Shown here piece after piece: positions 38,880-49,300 of a stretch of 64,000 bases of DNA (position 1 is its first letter; every line of letters begins with the position of its first letter). Both the position numbers and the translations under genes were made by a program. The notes under the pieces are model-generated. The model was not told the DNA's origin. It searched no databases and saw nothing but the letters and a program-made list of their open reading frames with translations. Source of the DNA: Trichomonas vaginalis G3 (Eukaryota > Parabasalia > Trichomonadida > Trichomonadidae); assembly GCF_026262505.1 (NCBI RefSeq), contig NC_067206.1, positions 26,799,896 through 26,863,895 on the forward strand, given 5' to 3'.

Positions 38880-39677
38880 CAACAACCGAGAACACAACAA
38901 CAGTTATAGTCATGAAGCTATAAATGAAGAATACGAGTACATACAGTTTAACAAACAACTCCGTCTCATTCGTTCGGTCAAAGACGATATGTACCAAATG
39001 CAAAGTATTTTGACAGCATGTTTTGCTCCAGATACCAAACACGCAGACGATTGGTTCAAAAACCGAAGCACACAAGAACTTTTGAGTGAAATTTCTCTAG
39101 ACCGAGAATTCTCGGTCTTGCATAAAACACATGAAAATCGTAAAAATTTGCCAATAAATTTAAGAGGATATTATGTACATAGACTTCTTGTAAATGCTGT
39201 TGCAATGTGGGCTTCGCCTCGTTATGCTTGGTATATTTACAGACTTCTTGACGAAATTCATAGACAAGAACGTGAAGAGCTAGAGAACAAGCTTGAAGCA
39301 AAAGACAAAAGCATTCAGAAAAGAATACCACGTTCGGTACCAAAAGGAAAGGAAAAGAACTATAAGTATATGATTTATACTGAAGAGATGGAAAATGAAG
39401 AAGACAGAGATATGGTTATGTTGCATTTAGTCAGAAGAAACAACAAAAGCTTTTACGACCTTGCTAAGATTTACAAATCTGACAGAAATTGGTTCTATCG
39501 CGAAAACTTACCGATTTCAATGACCCAAATGAAGATGTGAAACAAATAGTTCAAGATACGTTACCTCAAACACACTATGATATTAAAGGTTGTACAATTC
39601 TTACCTTCAAAGAAGATTTGCCATTGTTAAAGGAAAAAATAACAGAGTATTTTGACAACTTCAAACAAGCAGAGTAA
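38880..39677 (+). pseudogene. KilA-N domain protein (Maverick A cassette)
   Basis: The core reads like a KilA-N DNA-binding domain: DDWFKNRSTQELLSEI, then NLRGYYVHRLLVNAVAMWAS and PRYAWYIYRLLDEI, which match the family's W-pattern and the 'hplv--ia-wiSp-fa' block. A coiled, charged linker and a C-terminal domain follow (KSFYDLAKIYKSDRNWFYREN). KilA-N proteins occur in phages and in large DNA viruses as regulators or anti-host factors. The gene looks broken, with about one or two breaks. It is absent at the matching place in copy B, where another gene stands. Confidence 0.6.
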
Positions 39678-39689
39678 ATGAACTCTTTA

Positions 39690-39726
39690 TTTTTCAAGCT
39701 TGACTTTTTACAATTTGAACTTTGTT
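39690..39726. repeat. 37-bp direct repeat, right copy
   Basis: Partner of 38681-38717. This copy belongs to the end of the packaging ATPase gene on the minus strand. Confidence 0.8.
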
Positions 39727-40564
39727 TGCGTAGATATGAATTCTGAAAGAAGTATGAGGGTCTTGTATGACTTTGTACTTCTCCCATAGTTCATATCTGT
39801 CAAACTTACCTGCCATGGACTCTTTCATAAGTTCCATGAAATCGTCTTCGGACAATCCGGGGAAAAGTACAATGTCAGTAAGTATTCTTTTAACATCCTT
39901 ACTTAAACTCTTTGCTGTCTGTACACAATACAACTGAGATGTTAAAGTGTCTGAGCTTCTTAAGAATTCGACACATATCTTGTTCTCTTCTTTAACAAAG
40001 GATGAGAAGCAAATCATCTAAGATAAGAAGACATCTATGAGGGTAAGTCTTCCAATCGTAAGATTGCAATTTCTTCGAAATGTATTCTATCTCTTTCTGT
40101 TTGTTTCTGAAGTGTTTCTTCTCTAATATTCTCTGCATTTCCTCATTTGGGTCTTTAAACTTCGAATTTATATACTCATTTATAGCATTATACTTCAAAA
40201 CTCTTCTTTGGTACTTCTTTATCCAATCTAACAACTCAGAGTCTTTTATACATACTAACTTAGACTTCTTTATAATATCTTTGAACGAATTGACGGTTTG
40301 GTCAAATTGACCAGAAGTACTACAAATGACAACTAACTCATAGAATGGGTTCTTCTCATCTAGTTCTTGTTGTTGTGCAGCCATTTTAAGATAAGTGAAA
40401 GTCTTACCCGACCCAGGTGGTGCAATTAGACCTGTTATACCATTCTGAGCAAATAAGAACTTGTCATGTATAGGTTTTATCTGAGCATTTTCTAACTTCC
40501 TCTTGTTCTTGTTTAAAACATTCTCAAATTTCTTGTCAATGTCAGCAAACTTTTTTTCTAACAT
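39694..40564 (-). pseudogene. A32-like packaging ATPase (FtsK-HerA class), Maverick A
   Basis: Walker A in GLIAPPGSGKTFTYLKM and a Walker B strand RCLLILDDLL mark the DNA-packaging ATPase that Polintons share with poxviruses and other large DNA viruses. It pumps the genome into the capsid. The start is taken at the ATG at 40564 because the region above it is the antisense of the next gene. Nearly whole, about one break. Confidence 0.8.
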
Positions 40565-40600
40565 ATTTTTAGAAAAATTAAAATTTTTATCTTTTAGAAA
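40565..40600. promoter_or_regulatory. divergent spacer between ATPase and Lys/Glu-tail gene
   Basis: 36 AT-rich bases with TTTTTATCTTTTAGAAAATG leading into the plus-strand gene and TTTTAGAAAAATT near the minus-strand start. This is similar to the TTTTTACTNAGA leaders elsewhere in the element. Confidence 0.35.
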
Positions 40601-41051
40601 ATGTCTAGCGATTTCGCTATCTATATTCGAGACAACTTTTTGACAGCAAAACATCTGTCGACCATAAAATCTTACATAGTGTAAACAAGAAAGGTGAATT
40701 TGTTCTAAAGTTCTGTTTCTGGGAATATGACAAGAACCATAAAACATTACAGAGCAGTCTTAAAATTTGTCAATGACAGACTTGTTGACAGAGATGACGC
40801 CTCTTGGAAGAGATGAAGTCCAACAAAAGTTCTTAGAATGCAAAGAAGACACATGCGCTGTTCTTGAAGATGAAATAGAAAACAGAATAGAAGAGCTATT
40901 AAAGGACAAAGAACTTTTACATAAATATGGTTGCGCCAAATTTGACATAACTCCACCAGAAAAGAAGAAGAGAGAAAAGAAAGAAAAGAAAGTAGAAGAA
41001 GAGAAGAAAGAACCTGAACCAGTTCCAGAGAAAAAGAAATTTGACATGTAA
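40601..41051 (+). pseudogene. small protein with Lys/Glu-rich tail, Maverick A
   Basis: Codes for a helical protein (DEVQQKFLECKEDTCAVLEDE, RIEELLKDKELLHKYG) with a highly charged tail (KKKREKKEKKVEEEKKEPEP). The same gene is present in copy B. It looks broken, about two breaks. Function unknown; the tail could bind nucleic acid or a partner. Confidence 0.45.
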
Positions 41052-41066
41052 AAAAAAATTTTATTT

Positions 41067-41487
41067 TTAGAACATTTCTGGGTCAATGTCAATGTTCTCT
41101 TCCTCTTTAGGAGCAAACACTGGCTTAGACTCTAAAATCTTTTTACCCAATTTACCTTGAACTTCAACTATCTTAGACTCATAATATTCATAGTCGTCTG
41201 TCTTCTTTGGTTCATAAGGTATAACAAGTTTGTATGCTTTGCCTTCTTTAAGGTTTGAAAACCTTCTGTCAAAACTTTCTTTGACTGCTAACAAACCTTC
41301 TATGTCTAAGTCTTCAAATTTCGCACCATTTTTAGTCACAATAGCAAACTTAACTGGTTCGATGTTCCAAACTTTGCTGAATGAAGACTTTTCAAAATGG
41401 TAGAAGTAAACATTCAAATATGTGAATGGGTCTAGTTCTTCTTTAAGTCATGACATGTACTTATTTACTGAGATGAATTTTGCCATC
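41067..41487 (-). pseudogene. conserved Maverick protein of about 140 residues, copy A
   Basis: The product contains YLNVYFYHFEKS, VKFAIVTKNGAKFEDLDIEG, GKAYKLVIPYEPKK and an acidic end. Copy B (60995-61414) carries a whole frame of 139 residues. Several beta strands and the position beside the helicase are compatible with a small DNA-binding (OB-fold-like) replication protein, but no motif proves it. Copy A has about one break. Confidence 0.5.
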
Positions 41488-41519
41488 TTTTTCTATCGGA
41501 AAAAAAATATTTTTTTTAA

Positions 41520-42753
41520 AATTTACTCATAAAAATTTTTCTTTGTATATACACCATTCTGTACGTCTAAAAGACTTTTGACATTTGCCAAGAATGTTCG
41601 TTTAGACGCTGTCATATAACCATATTCTTGACAATATTGTTTATACGAGTCGTACAATGACCTTTCATCTAAACACAAAGTCAGTTTCATCTATGAACAG
41701 TTCATATACACTCTTGTTTGCTTCTAACAATGTTTGTCTCTCTTCGGTATGTGGAATTTGTCTTGGATTGAACTTTGAAATATCTAATGTCATAAAATAT
41801 GAGAACAAGTGGTTGTAAAAGTCAGATGTCAAAGTTTCTGCTAAGTCGTCAAAATATTCTGTATCTTGCATATGAGAATCTGACGTTCTGACAACTACAT
41901 ATCTTCTGTCAGAACTTTCTAACTTCATCGGAACAGAATTGTTTGAAACCATAATGAAGTTTGCAACATTTTCACAAACTCTTTGGTCTTTATATTTTCT
42001 TTCAACAACTCCAACTTTGTCTGTTATAAGACTCTTCAAAGCATCTGAGTTCAAAACTTTTGTTGTATCTATACTTTGAAGTTCATTGCAAACTATAAGT
42101 TTCATATTCTCTATTGAGGAGTTAAACTTGCCACAGATGTTTTCTAAGTTTGTCATATTCGGATTCGAATACCTTCTAACAGTTTGCACAAAATATCTGT
42201 AAAGAATGTGTTCTTACCAGTTCCTTGTTTTCCAATTATAATGAGAGCAGTTTCATTTTTAGCACTTGGATGTTGTAAGATGTTTGCAAACCAACATAAG
42301 ATATACTCATAACTCTTTCGTTTCCATTGCATATAATTTCTTTGACATGGTCTAACCAAGCTTCTATAATATTTTCTTTCCATTCTACTTGTTCGTATTT
42401 ATATCCAGTGAAGATAGAATAGAAGTTTGGAGAAGGTGTATAGAACTTTATACCTCGAACTGAAAAATCTTCTAACTTTGACAATAAGATATCCCAAGCA
42501 TCTAACATCTTCATGCCAACTTGTACGACTTTTATTTTCTTAAGTTTCTGTCTACATTCTTGTTCTGAAACTATTGTTGCTTTTGTTTGTTAAAGACAAC
42601 ATCCCATTCTTTCATGACATAACATTCTGGGGCAGAGTCAACATAAATGACTAAACGTTTCAAATTCTCGACTGCTTTGTTATAGTCTCGAAATGGACAC
42701 ATATTTCTGAATGCTTGGAAGTCATAAAAATCTGAAACATCTATTCTGTACAT
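41520..42753 (-). pseudogene. D5-like superfamily 3 helicase, Maverick A
   Basis: The text has the SF3 helicase motifs: Walker A IIIGKQGTGKNTFF, Walker B MKLIVCNE, and motif C VANFIMVSNN, with RRYVVVR downstream (arginine finger region). The upstream half holds YRIDVSDFYDFQAFRNM and VIYVDSAPECYVMKEWDVVF. D5-type primase-helicases unwind DNA for replication in poxviruses and Polintons' relatives. Broken, a few breaks. Confidence 0.75.
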
Positions 42754-42781
42754 TTTTATAAAAATAAAAAAAATATTTTTT

Positions 42782-43569
42782 TTATTCTTGACTTTGTTGT
42801 TGCATTTGTTGTTCTTGAGCTATTTGTTGTTGAAGTTGTTCTTGTAATACAATACTTTCACCAGTTGCATCTTCCAATTCGAAACTTTCTGCCGTCATTG
42901 ACAAATACATAGGACATAAAAGTTTTACAGGAACAAAGTTTGCGTCAACTAATGTCAACGTTATACTTGCCAAAGTGTTTGAGTTCACTAAGGTTGAAAA
43001 TTCTGCATTCGAATGAACAATAGGCAAACCAGCAGAGAAAGTATTGTTTATACGCATAAGTATCTTTTGGTCATAATAGTTTCTGTCGACATTCGAATAA
43101 CACTTTGAACCTAAGTTTGAAACAATATATAAGATTGGTGTGCTTAATGTCAATGGAATAGACATTCCTTGTATGACACCTTTTCCTGTTATAGGAAACT
43201 GTTGGTAGTAAAAACCAGAAATAAGTTTTGTATTATAGCTCATATCGTTTATAGTAAACTCAGTCGGACATCCAAACATAATGAAACCTGCTCTAGTTGC
43301 AGCACATGTTACACCCGTACTTAAAGTATTAAATAAGTCAACAAAACCTGTTGGTGGTATATCTGAGTAAGTATCTTCAAAGGAGTATTTTTTACCATTC
43401 ACAACAATAAAGTCTTCTGGTGTCAAAAGAGCAAAACAGGCTTTAGTCGTCATTGTGTTTAAGTTAGTTTACAATATCGTCCTTGAGGACTTTGTAAGTT
43501 TGTTGTTATAGAATTATATGACTCAGGGTTTTTAGTCGTAATAGTATAAACCATTATATCTTCTGCCAT
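42782..43569 (-). pseudogene. penton-like minor capsid protein, Maverick A (probable)
   Basis: A beta-rich protein of about 260 residues with a long Gln-rich tail (EQLQQQIAQEQQMQQQSQE). It sits between helicase and capsid genes. Length, beta-rich text (KLISGFYYQQFPITGKGVIQ, LTLSTPILYIVSNLG) and place fit the single jelly-roll penton protein of Polintons. This is inferred by position and composition, not by a motif. Nearly whole, about one break. Confidence 0.5.
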
Positions 43570-43579
43570 TTATATATAT

Positions 43580-43810
43580 TTAAAAGTTTTTCTGAAAGTG
43601 GAGAAGAACTTCATCTAAACTTTCACATGGCGTTTCTTGAAGTTCTCTGTCTAAGAAGTTCAAATATTTTGTAAAGACATAGAACTTTCCTTTGTCTACA
43701 CGAACAAACAAAACAGGGTCTTTCATATCGTTCAAAAGTGTGTAAAGTCCTTTACATGAAATAAAGTCTATATTATTTTTCTTCAAACATCTTTCAAGAA
43801 GTTTTGACAT
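43580..43810 (-). CDS. 76-residue Maverick protein present only in copy A
   Basis: The small protein (LLERCLKKNNIDFISCKGLY, PVLFVRVDKGKFYVFTKYL) has alternating helix and strand, no membrane segment and no recognised family. It begins after the leader TTTGCTAAGTAAAAATG. In copy B the same place (58878-58896) runs straight from the upstream gene into the penton-like gene, so this gene is an indel between the two elements. Role unknown. Confidence 0.5.
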   Translation of the reverse strand: MSKLLERCLKKNNIDFISCKGLYTLLNDMKDPVLFVRVDKGKFYVFTKYLNFLDRELQETPCESLDEVLLHFQKNF

Positions 43811-43816
43811 TTTTAC

Positions 43817-44398
43817 TTAGCAAATAAATTTTAATGAAATGTTGTGGTCGTCAAATATTTTTATGACGTCTGGGAAACTATACTTTAAGTTCAACGTTTC
43901 ACCTCCTTTCATAACGTATATCTTGTCAATGACATTATATGAAACACCACAGCAACTAATGTCGGGTTCTATTTCTTTGATGTTTATATCGTCTGCCTCT
44001 GTCAAAAGTTTCAATAGTTCTTTCAAAACTTCATGAGGTGCAATGACATATGAGTTCACTTTTACAGGGTTGTGTTCGACCAAGTTTAACATTATACTTA
44101 AAGCTTGACAAATCTTCTCCTGAGTTTGAAGTTTGTCTTTCAGTTGTTGGTAGTCGTTTCGAATATCTGCAACAGAACTTAAGTCTCTGCTAACTTCAGG
44201 ATATGTTGGTTGTTCTTTTACAGGAACAATTGTTATACCATCTTCGTCTTCGTATGGTTTCCCCACTTCAACATCTCTGTCTTTGACATTGACAACAACA
44301 CTTTGACTGTTTGTTTGAGTTGGTGAATTTAACTTCACATCTGCCACCGCCATTAAACCTTTTGAAACACTCACGCTTCTATTTTTCGGAAATGACAT
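43817..44398 (-). CDS. conserved Maverick protein, 193 residues
   Basis: The product starts MSFPKNRSVSVSKGLMAVAD, followed by a polar region (VGKPYEDEDGITIVPVKEQP), a coiled stretch (NDYQQLKDKLQTQEKICQ) and an alpha/beta C-terminus (VDKIYVMKGG-type strand). It is well preserved in copy B. No family recognised; it lies between the capsid and penton-like genes, so a virion or assembly role is plausible. The ATG at 44398 is chosen over the longer frame because the leader TTTTATTCTAAGTAAA immediately precedes it, shared with the divergent gene at 44417. Confidence 0.6.
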   Translation of the reverse strand: MSFPKNRSVSVSKGLMAVADVKLNSPTQTNSQSVVVNVKDRDVEVGKPYEDEDGITIVPVKEQPTYPEVSRDLSSVADIRNDYQQLKDKLQTQEKICQALSIMLNLVEHNPVKVNSYVIAPHEVLKELLKLLTEADDINIKEIEPDISCCGVSYNVIDKIYVMKGGETLNLKYSFPDVIKIFDDHNISLKFIC

Positions 44399-44416
44399 TT
44401 TACTTAGAATAAAAAG
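44399..44416. promoter_or_regulatory. 18-bp divergent initiator TTTACTTAGAATAAAAAG
   Basis: Only 18 bases separate two divergent start codons, both conserved in copy B (58293-58310). CTTAG/CTAAG is nearly palindromic, so one short element must serve both directions. Related TTTTTACTNAGA leaders stand before other Maverick genes. Confidence 0.5.
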
Positions 44417-44836
44417 ATGGACGTATTCGAGTATCTCTTCGAATTGAAGCAGAACAAAGTTTACACACACAAACAATACAAATACATTGACAGAATAGTT
44501 CTTTATACAAACAATGGTAAATGTTATAGAATAGCAATATTTGCTGAACCAAAATATTTTCATAAAGCAAAGAAAGTTGGTATAACTGAAATGGTGAAAG
44601 TTCTTGACGTTGACAAAAATATAACAACAAAACTTACAGATATTTCTAAAGGTAAGTTTATCTTACAATATTATGTCAAAACTGGCGTACTGTCAATATT
44701 TGACGGAGAGAAGTCAGTTCAAGAACAACTTACTGACCTGCTGCCAAAATCTGCTCGATGGAAGCTGTCGTTATGCCAATCTGAGGAGCCCCAGCAGGTT
44801 TCATCGAACGAATCTTCAAAAGAGCATCTTCCGTGA
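44417..44836 (+). CDS. conserved small Maverick protein, overlaps the capsid gene
   Basis: The 139-residue product starts MDVFEYLFELKQNKVYTHKQ and has strands (DRIVLYTNNGKCYRIAIFAE) and a basic middle (HKAKKVGITEMVKVL). Its 3' end runs about 106 bases antisense into the end of the capsid gene. No family recognised. The N-terminal 80 residues are conserved in copy B; the C-terminus differs in frame, so the overlapping end may not be under selection. Confidence 0.5.
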   Translation: MDVFEYLFELKQNKVYTHKQYKYIDRIVLYTNNGKCYRIAIFAEPKYFHKAKKVGITEMVKVLDVDKNITTKLTDISKGKFILQYYVKTGVLSIFDGEKSVQEQLTDLLPKSARWKLSLCQSEEPQQVSSNESSKEHLP

Positions 44837-46337
44837 AAAGTGCTATTGGTTTTGTAAACTTCTTTGCTCTCAGTTCATCTGGACCGTCTCTGTCACCAGT
44901 ATATTGTATTTGTACAGTACCAACAGTTGAAATACCACCCATAAAGTCTTCTGAGTCAGCAAATGGAATGCCAAGCCAAAAGTTTGAACGGTCTCCATTT
45001 GTATATTGAGTTTTTTGACCTCCTGTATGAGTCCATACTTTCACATATGGCATAATAGAACTTTGCATTTCAGGGTTAATGGTTGTTGTGAAGTTGTTGT
45101 TAAAGTTCATAGCATCTAATGTCAAGTTGTATGACCTCATATCCTCAACTGTAGAATATTCTTCTCTTGGATAATATTTGCCATCTATGTTTATATGATA
45201 TTTAATACCGGGGTTGTAGAAACAAGAATAGTCATTTATAGTTCGTCTGAACAGTACAAACATAGTATCTGCATGTTTCATTGCAGTTGTTAAAGCAATA
45301 TCTGTTCTTGCACCTGGGTCAGCACTTTGGTTTCCAACTTCACCTGCAAAGTCTTTGACAGATATTTGGTGTATAGGGAACATAAGTGGAACTGCAATAT
45401 ATTTGGCAGCTAAAGCATTTGAAATATCTGGGTCCAACATATAGACTGCAAGTCTGCTTTCTATTCTCTTGCATTCAAATTTTTCGCATGTGAACTTAAC
45501 TGGGTCCCAAGCAGTTCCAGCAGCATTGAAATAATAGTTTACTTCATTGTTGAAGTTTGAGAAACCAAAGTCTAAGTCAACTTTGTCTTTGCAAAATTCG
45601 GCGAATGACGTTTGATTTGTTCCCTTTACGTCTGTAATAGTGAATGGGTCTTGTGTTGGTGCAATGACTAAGTTATTTTTGCTTGGAGTAAGTTCGATAG
45701 AAATTTTTCCTGCCCAGTTTGGCAAGTATCTTAAAAACCTGAAGATGAGGAAAGATGACAAAGGAACTCTAAGTTTCAGTTTTACTTTGGTTACTGCTGC
45801 TGCAGTTTGTCCAGAAAGGTTAACATAAACTCCTGGAACGTTAGGGTCAAGTCTTCTTATTTTCTCAATATTTGCATACTGGTCTGTTTGTTCTCTAGCT
45901 TGTGGTTGTACTGAGTTTCTCAAAGCGAACCATTCATAGTTTGCCCATGTTACTGTTTGAACTAAGTCAGAGTTAGAATATATCTTATATCCCATGAAAA
46001 CTTCTGGAGCATATTGGTATCCGACATAGAAAATTCCATTGCAACCTTTCTTGTCAGACAACTTGGCAGAAGGTTTTATTTCAATGTCTTGTTCCACGTA
46101 TAAGAATGAGTTGTCAATAGAAATAATATGAAACCTGTCGCAAGCAATATCTACTGTTGTTGAAGAACCTTCTCCAAACTCACCTACGTTTCCATAAGAA
46201 ACAGCAGTTGTATATTCGTAAGTTCCAGGAACTATTTCTGACCTTCTAATGGCATTGTCGCATTCGTTATACCATTCGGAAACATTTCCGTTCATGGCAT
46301 CCAAAACTGTTGGCGTTATATTCTGAGCGGCGTACAT
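44730..46337 (-). CDS. major capsid protein, double jelly-roll type, Maverick A
   Basis: The 535-residue protein is beta-rich throughout, with a short helical N-terminus (LDAMNGNVSEWYNECDNAIR). Two beta-rich halves follow, separated near residue 290, including FRFLRYLPNWAGKISIELTP and later MLDPDISNALAAKYIAVPLM. Length, beta content, the adjoining large protein and the nearby packaging ATPase, penton-like protein and helicase all match the Polinton major capsid protein, which forms the hexons of an icosahedral shell. The reading frame looks whole. Copy B carries the same gene, very similar but broken. Identification rests on context and fold-type, not on a short motif. Confidence 0.75.
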   Translation of the reverse strand: MYAAQNITPTVLDAMNGNVSEWYNECDNAIRRSEIVPGTYEYTTAVSYGNVGEFGEGSSTTVDIACDRFHIISIDNSFLYVEQDIEIKPSAKLSDKKGCNGIFYVGYQYAPEVFMGYKIYSNSDLVQTVTWANYEWFALRNSVQPQAREQTDQYANIEKIRRLDPNVPGVYVNLSGQTAAAVTKVKLKLRVPLSSFLIFRFLRYLPNWAGKISIELTPSKNNLVIAPTQDPFTITDVKGTNQTSFAEFCKDKVDLDFGFSNFNNEVNYYFNAAGTAWDPVKFTCEKFECKRIESRLAVYMLDPDISNALAAKYIAVPLMFPIHQISVKDFAGEVGNQSADPGARTDIALTTAMKHADTMFVLFRRTINDYSCFYNPGIKYHINIDGKYYPREEYSTVEDMRSYNLTLDAMNFNNNFTTTINPEMQSSIMPYVKVWTHTGGQKTQYTNGDRSNFWLGIPFADSEDFMGGISTVGTVQIQYTGDRDGPDELRAKKFTKPIALFTEDALLKIRSMKPAGAPQIGITTASIEQILAAGQ

Positions 46338-46338
46338 T

Positions 46339-49300
46339 TCATATGGGTAAAAATATAGAATAGTTGGATTTATGTGTCATAATAGAACCCACTCGACCAA
46401 GCTTTACTTTCTTCCTGACTGAGTTTTTAACTCTTCTTTTTCCTTCATTGCCACTACTTTCACTAGATGAAGTTACTTCTTCACTACTTTCACTTTGTTC
46501 TACTCTTCTCTTCTTCTTTGGTGTCGCTTTTGGTAACTTGCCCTCTGCTTCAAGTTGTTGCATCTTTGCCTCATGTTCACCTAGTATGTTGTAAATTTCC
46601 CATGTCCTTTTTGCCTTTGGGCTCTGGTCGCCCATCTCAGGTAACCTATATCCTAGAAAGATTTTGTCATAGTTTGTATTTGAGTCTTCGCGTATTGTTT
46701 GCATGACTCTTTCCTGAGTTTCCGGTTCAAGCTCTTCAAACAGAGCTTGTCCATATGGAATAAGCTCGTTTCCAAATATATGTTTTTGTAGCCATTCTGG
46801 TTTTCTTTCCATGTTACCAATAATATCTTTTGTGAATGGGAAAGCTTTTACCCAATGTTTCAGTCTTGCGTCATTTATTTCTGTAGTTGGTTTTATTTTG
46901 TCAAGGAACATGTTTTTCAATACTAACATTTCATTTGGTACTGTCCATTTGAGTTTTCTTAAATATTCATCCCTTCTCAGTTCATTGTCTGCAAAGTAAG
47001 TTTTTATGACATTTTGTAAACTTTCGTTTGCAAGGTCATGTACAATAGGTTCTCTTCCTTCTATCTCCCTAACTTTCTTTCTAAACTCTTCACCAAATAT
47101 ACCATCTCTATGGTTCTGTGTAGTTCTTTGAGATAAATGTTCTAGAACGTCAGGTGTTATATTTCCATCAGCCATGTTCATTTCATACTGGTCCAAAATA
47201 TCTGCATGTTTCATATCTTTCAATGGCATTAAAGCCGCGCTGAAAATACCAGCTATATCTGGTTCACCATTCACTTCCATTGCGTCTACAACTTCTTGGA
47301 ATTGTGGTTGTAAGTTTATGAACCACCTATCCGGATTAGCTTTATGACCCCATCTCATTGTAGTTCCATAGTCTGCAGAAACAAAAGTAGGTTTGTTTCC
47401 ATATTGGTTAGGTTCTGAATGAACTTTAAACAATGTTTCATTTCTATATGTTTTGTTGAAATTTAACCTTTTATTTTCACCGAGTTCAGCCAAAGATTGA
47501 ACGTTATATGGTCGTAAGTAAAAAGGATTGTTGTATTTGCGTACACTTTCTTTCAGTTCTTCCATTCTATGCTGAATATTTTCATCTGATGTTGGAGTCT
47601 TTTGTATGTCGGCGAACATTTTTCGATATTCTTCTACTATGTCAGCCGAATTTTTCTTAGACTCTTGGAAAGATTCCATATTCTCCGCATACTCTTGTTG
47701 AGGGTCAAGATTTTTCGGCTGTTCCAAATCTTCATCTAGTTCTGTGAAGTTAGTTTCCAAAGGAGGGACTTGTTCGTTTCCTTCAGGCTCTTCTAGCTGT
47801 TGTTGCTGAACTATTTCTTCCATGTCTGGTTGTATCTGAACTTCTTCCTGTGGAGTTTCTTGTACCTCATCTGCTGGCATTTCATATATTCCGAGACCGT
47901 TTTTAACAAGTTCCCTATTTAAGTCATCCGCATTCATAACCCTTTCTTCTTTCGTTCCGTCTCTATTTTTTACGCGTTTCATGAAGATAGTTGAATTATC
48001 ATTTATCTCTGACACCAAATATCTCGGAGTAAATTCATCCATGTCATTTGGATGATATGCTATTAAATCATATCCCTTAGCGAGCTTGTATTTTCCAGGT
48101 TTGAAATTATATCGCATTTGGTGCTGAACCATAAAGCTAAATAGGTTCGGGTCAGTATTTCCTTCCTTGAACTTTCTAATAGCTTCTTTATATCTGTCAC
48201 TAAAGTCAAGAGTATCTGGGTAACCATAGTCTTCCTTAAGCATTTTTAAGAATTCTTGGTTTCCTTGTTCTCTACTTCTTTTATGTCCTTGCTCTGTTTG
48301 TGGCTGTTGCTGTGCAGTGTTTTGAACTGTTGGTTGTGGTGCAGTGTTTTGAACTGTTGGTTGTGGTGCAGTGTTTTGAACTGTTGGTTGTGGTGCAGTG
48401 TTTTGAACTGTTGGTTGTGGTGCTGGATTTTGAACTGTTGGTTGTGGTGCAGTGTTTTGAACTGTTGGTTTTGGTGCAGTGTTTTGAACTGTTGGTTTTG
48501 GTGCATGCCTGTGTCTGTGTCCATGTGACGATGTAAATGTTTTAGGTAGTCCTGGTGCAGGTGCTTCTCTTGGAGGGTTTGGTGGTATATAAGTTCCACC
48601 AGCTGGCACATATGTTCCATCTGCAGCATAATGTCCTACCTGACTTTTCGTTCTTAAGAAAGCATTTACTAGGTCTGTTTTGGTCTGTTGTAACTCTTTT
48701 TCTTGACTTTCCACAACAGTTGCTCTAACGGCGTCATAGGCACTTTGAACTGCCTGTCTCGTTGCTGCATCTGTTATTTTCGTCATATTTTGTGCTACTT
48801 CTCTTAACTCGTTGTCGAAACCTTCAGACTTCAGTTTCTTTCCAGATGAGAAGTCGTTCACTAGTTTCACCTTACTATGAAGAGCTTCGAAGGCGTTCTT
48901 AAAGTCAGCATTCATTAAAGCTTCATTTGAACTGTCTTCATCCGCTTGTATTTTTGTCCTTATTGACCCTATAAGTTGGGCTGCTTTAGCGTTGGCTTGG
49001 GCATCTAACCAGTCATTATTAGCTTTTATATATTCTGCGCTTTTCATTGCCTTTTGCATGGCTGCGTCGTTATTTTTACTTTCTTGTGCTAAGTTTTCAT
49101 ACTGTACGGTTTGGTTTTGCAACTGTAAAAGTTTTTCTGCCTTTACATTTGCTTCAACTTCTTTTTTATACTCATCGCTATCCATATATGTCTTCAGGGC
49201 TTTTTGTTTTATCTCTTCATCTTTCAGTACTTTATATTGAGTAGTATGGTTTTTCAAATTTATAACATCTTGTTCCATTTTTGCTACTTCTGCTGCTTTT

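Noticed and set aside
48256-48536. Plus-strand frames with Cys/Trp/Leu repeats
   Set aside because: Antisense of the 27-bp tandem repeat in the large Maverick gene.
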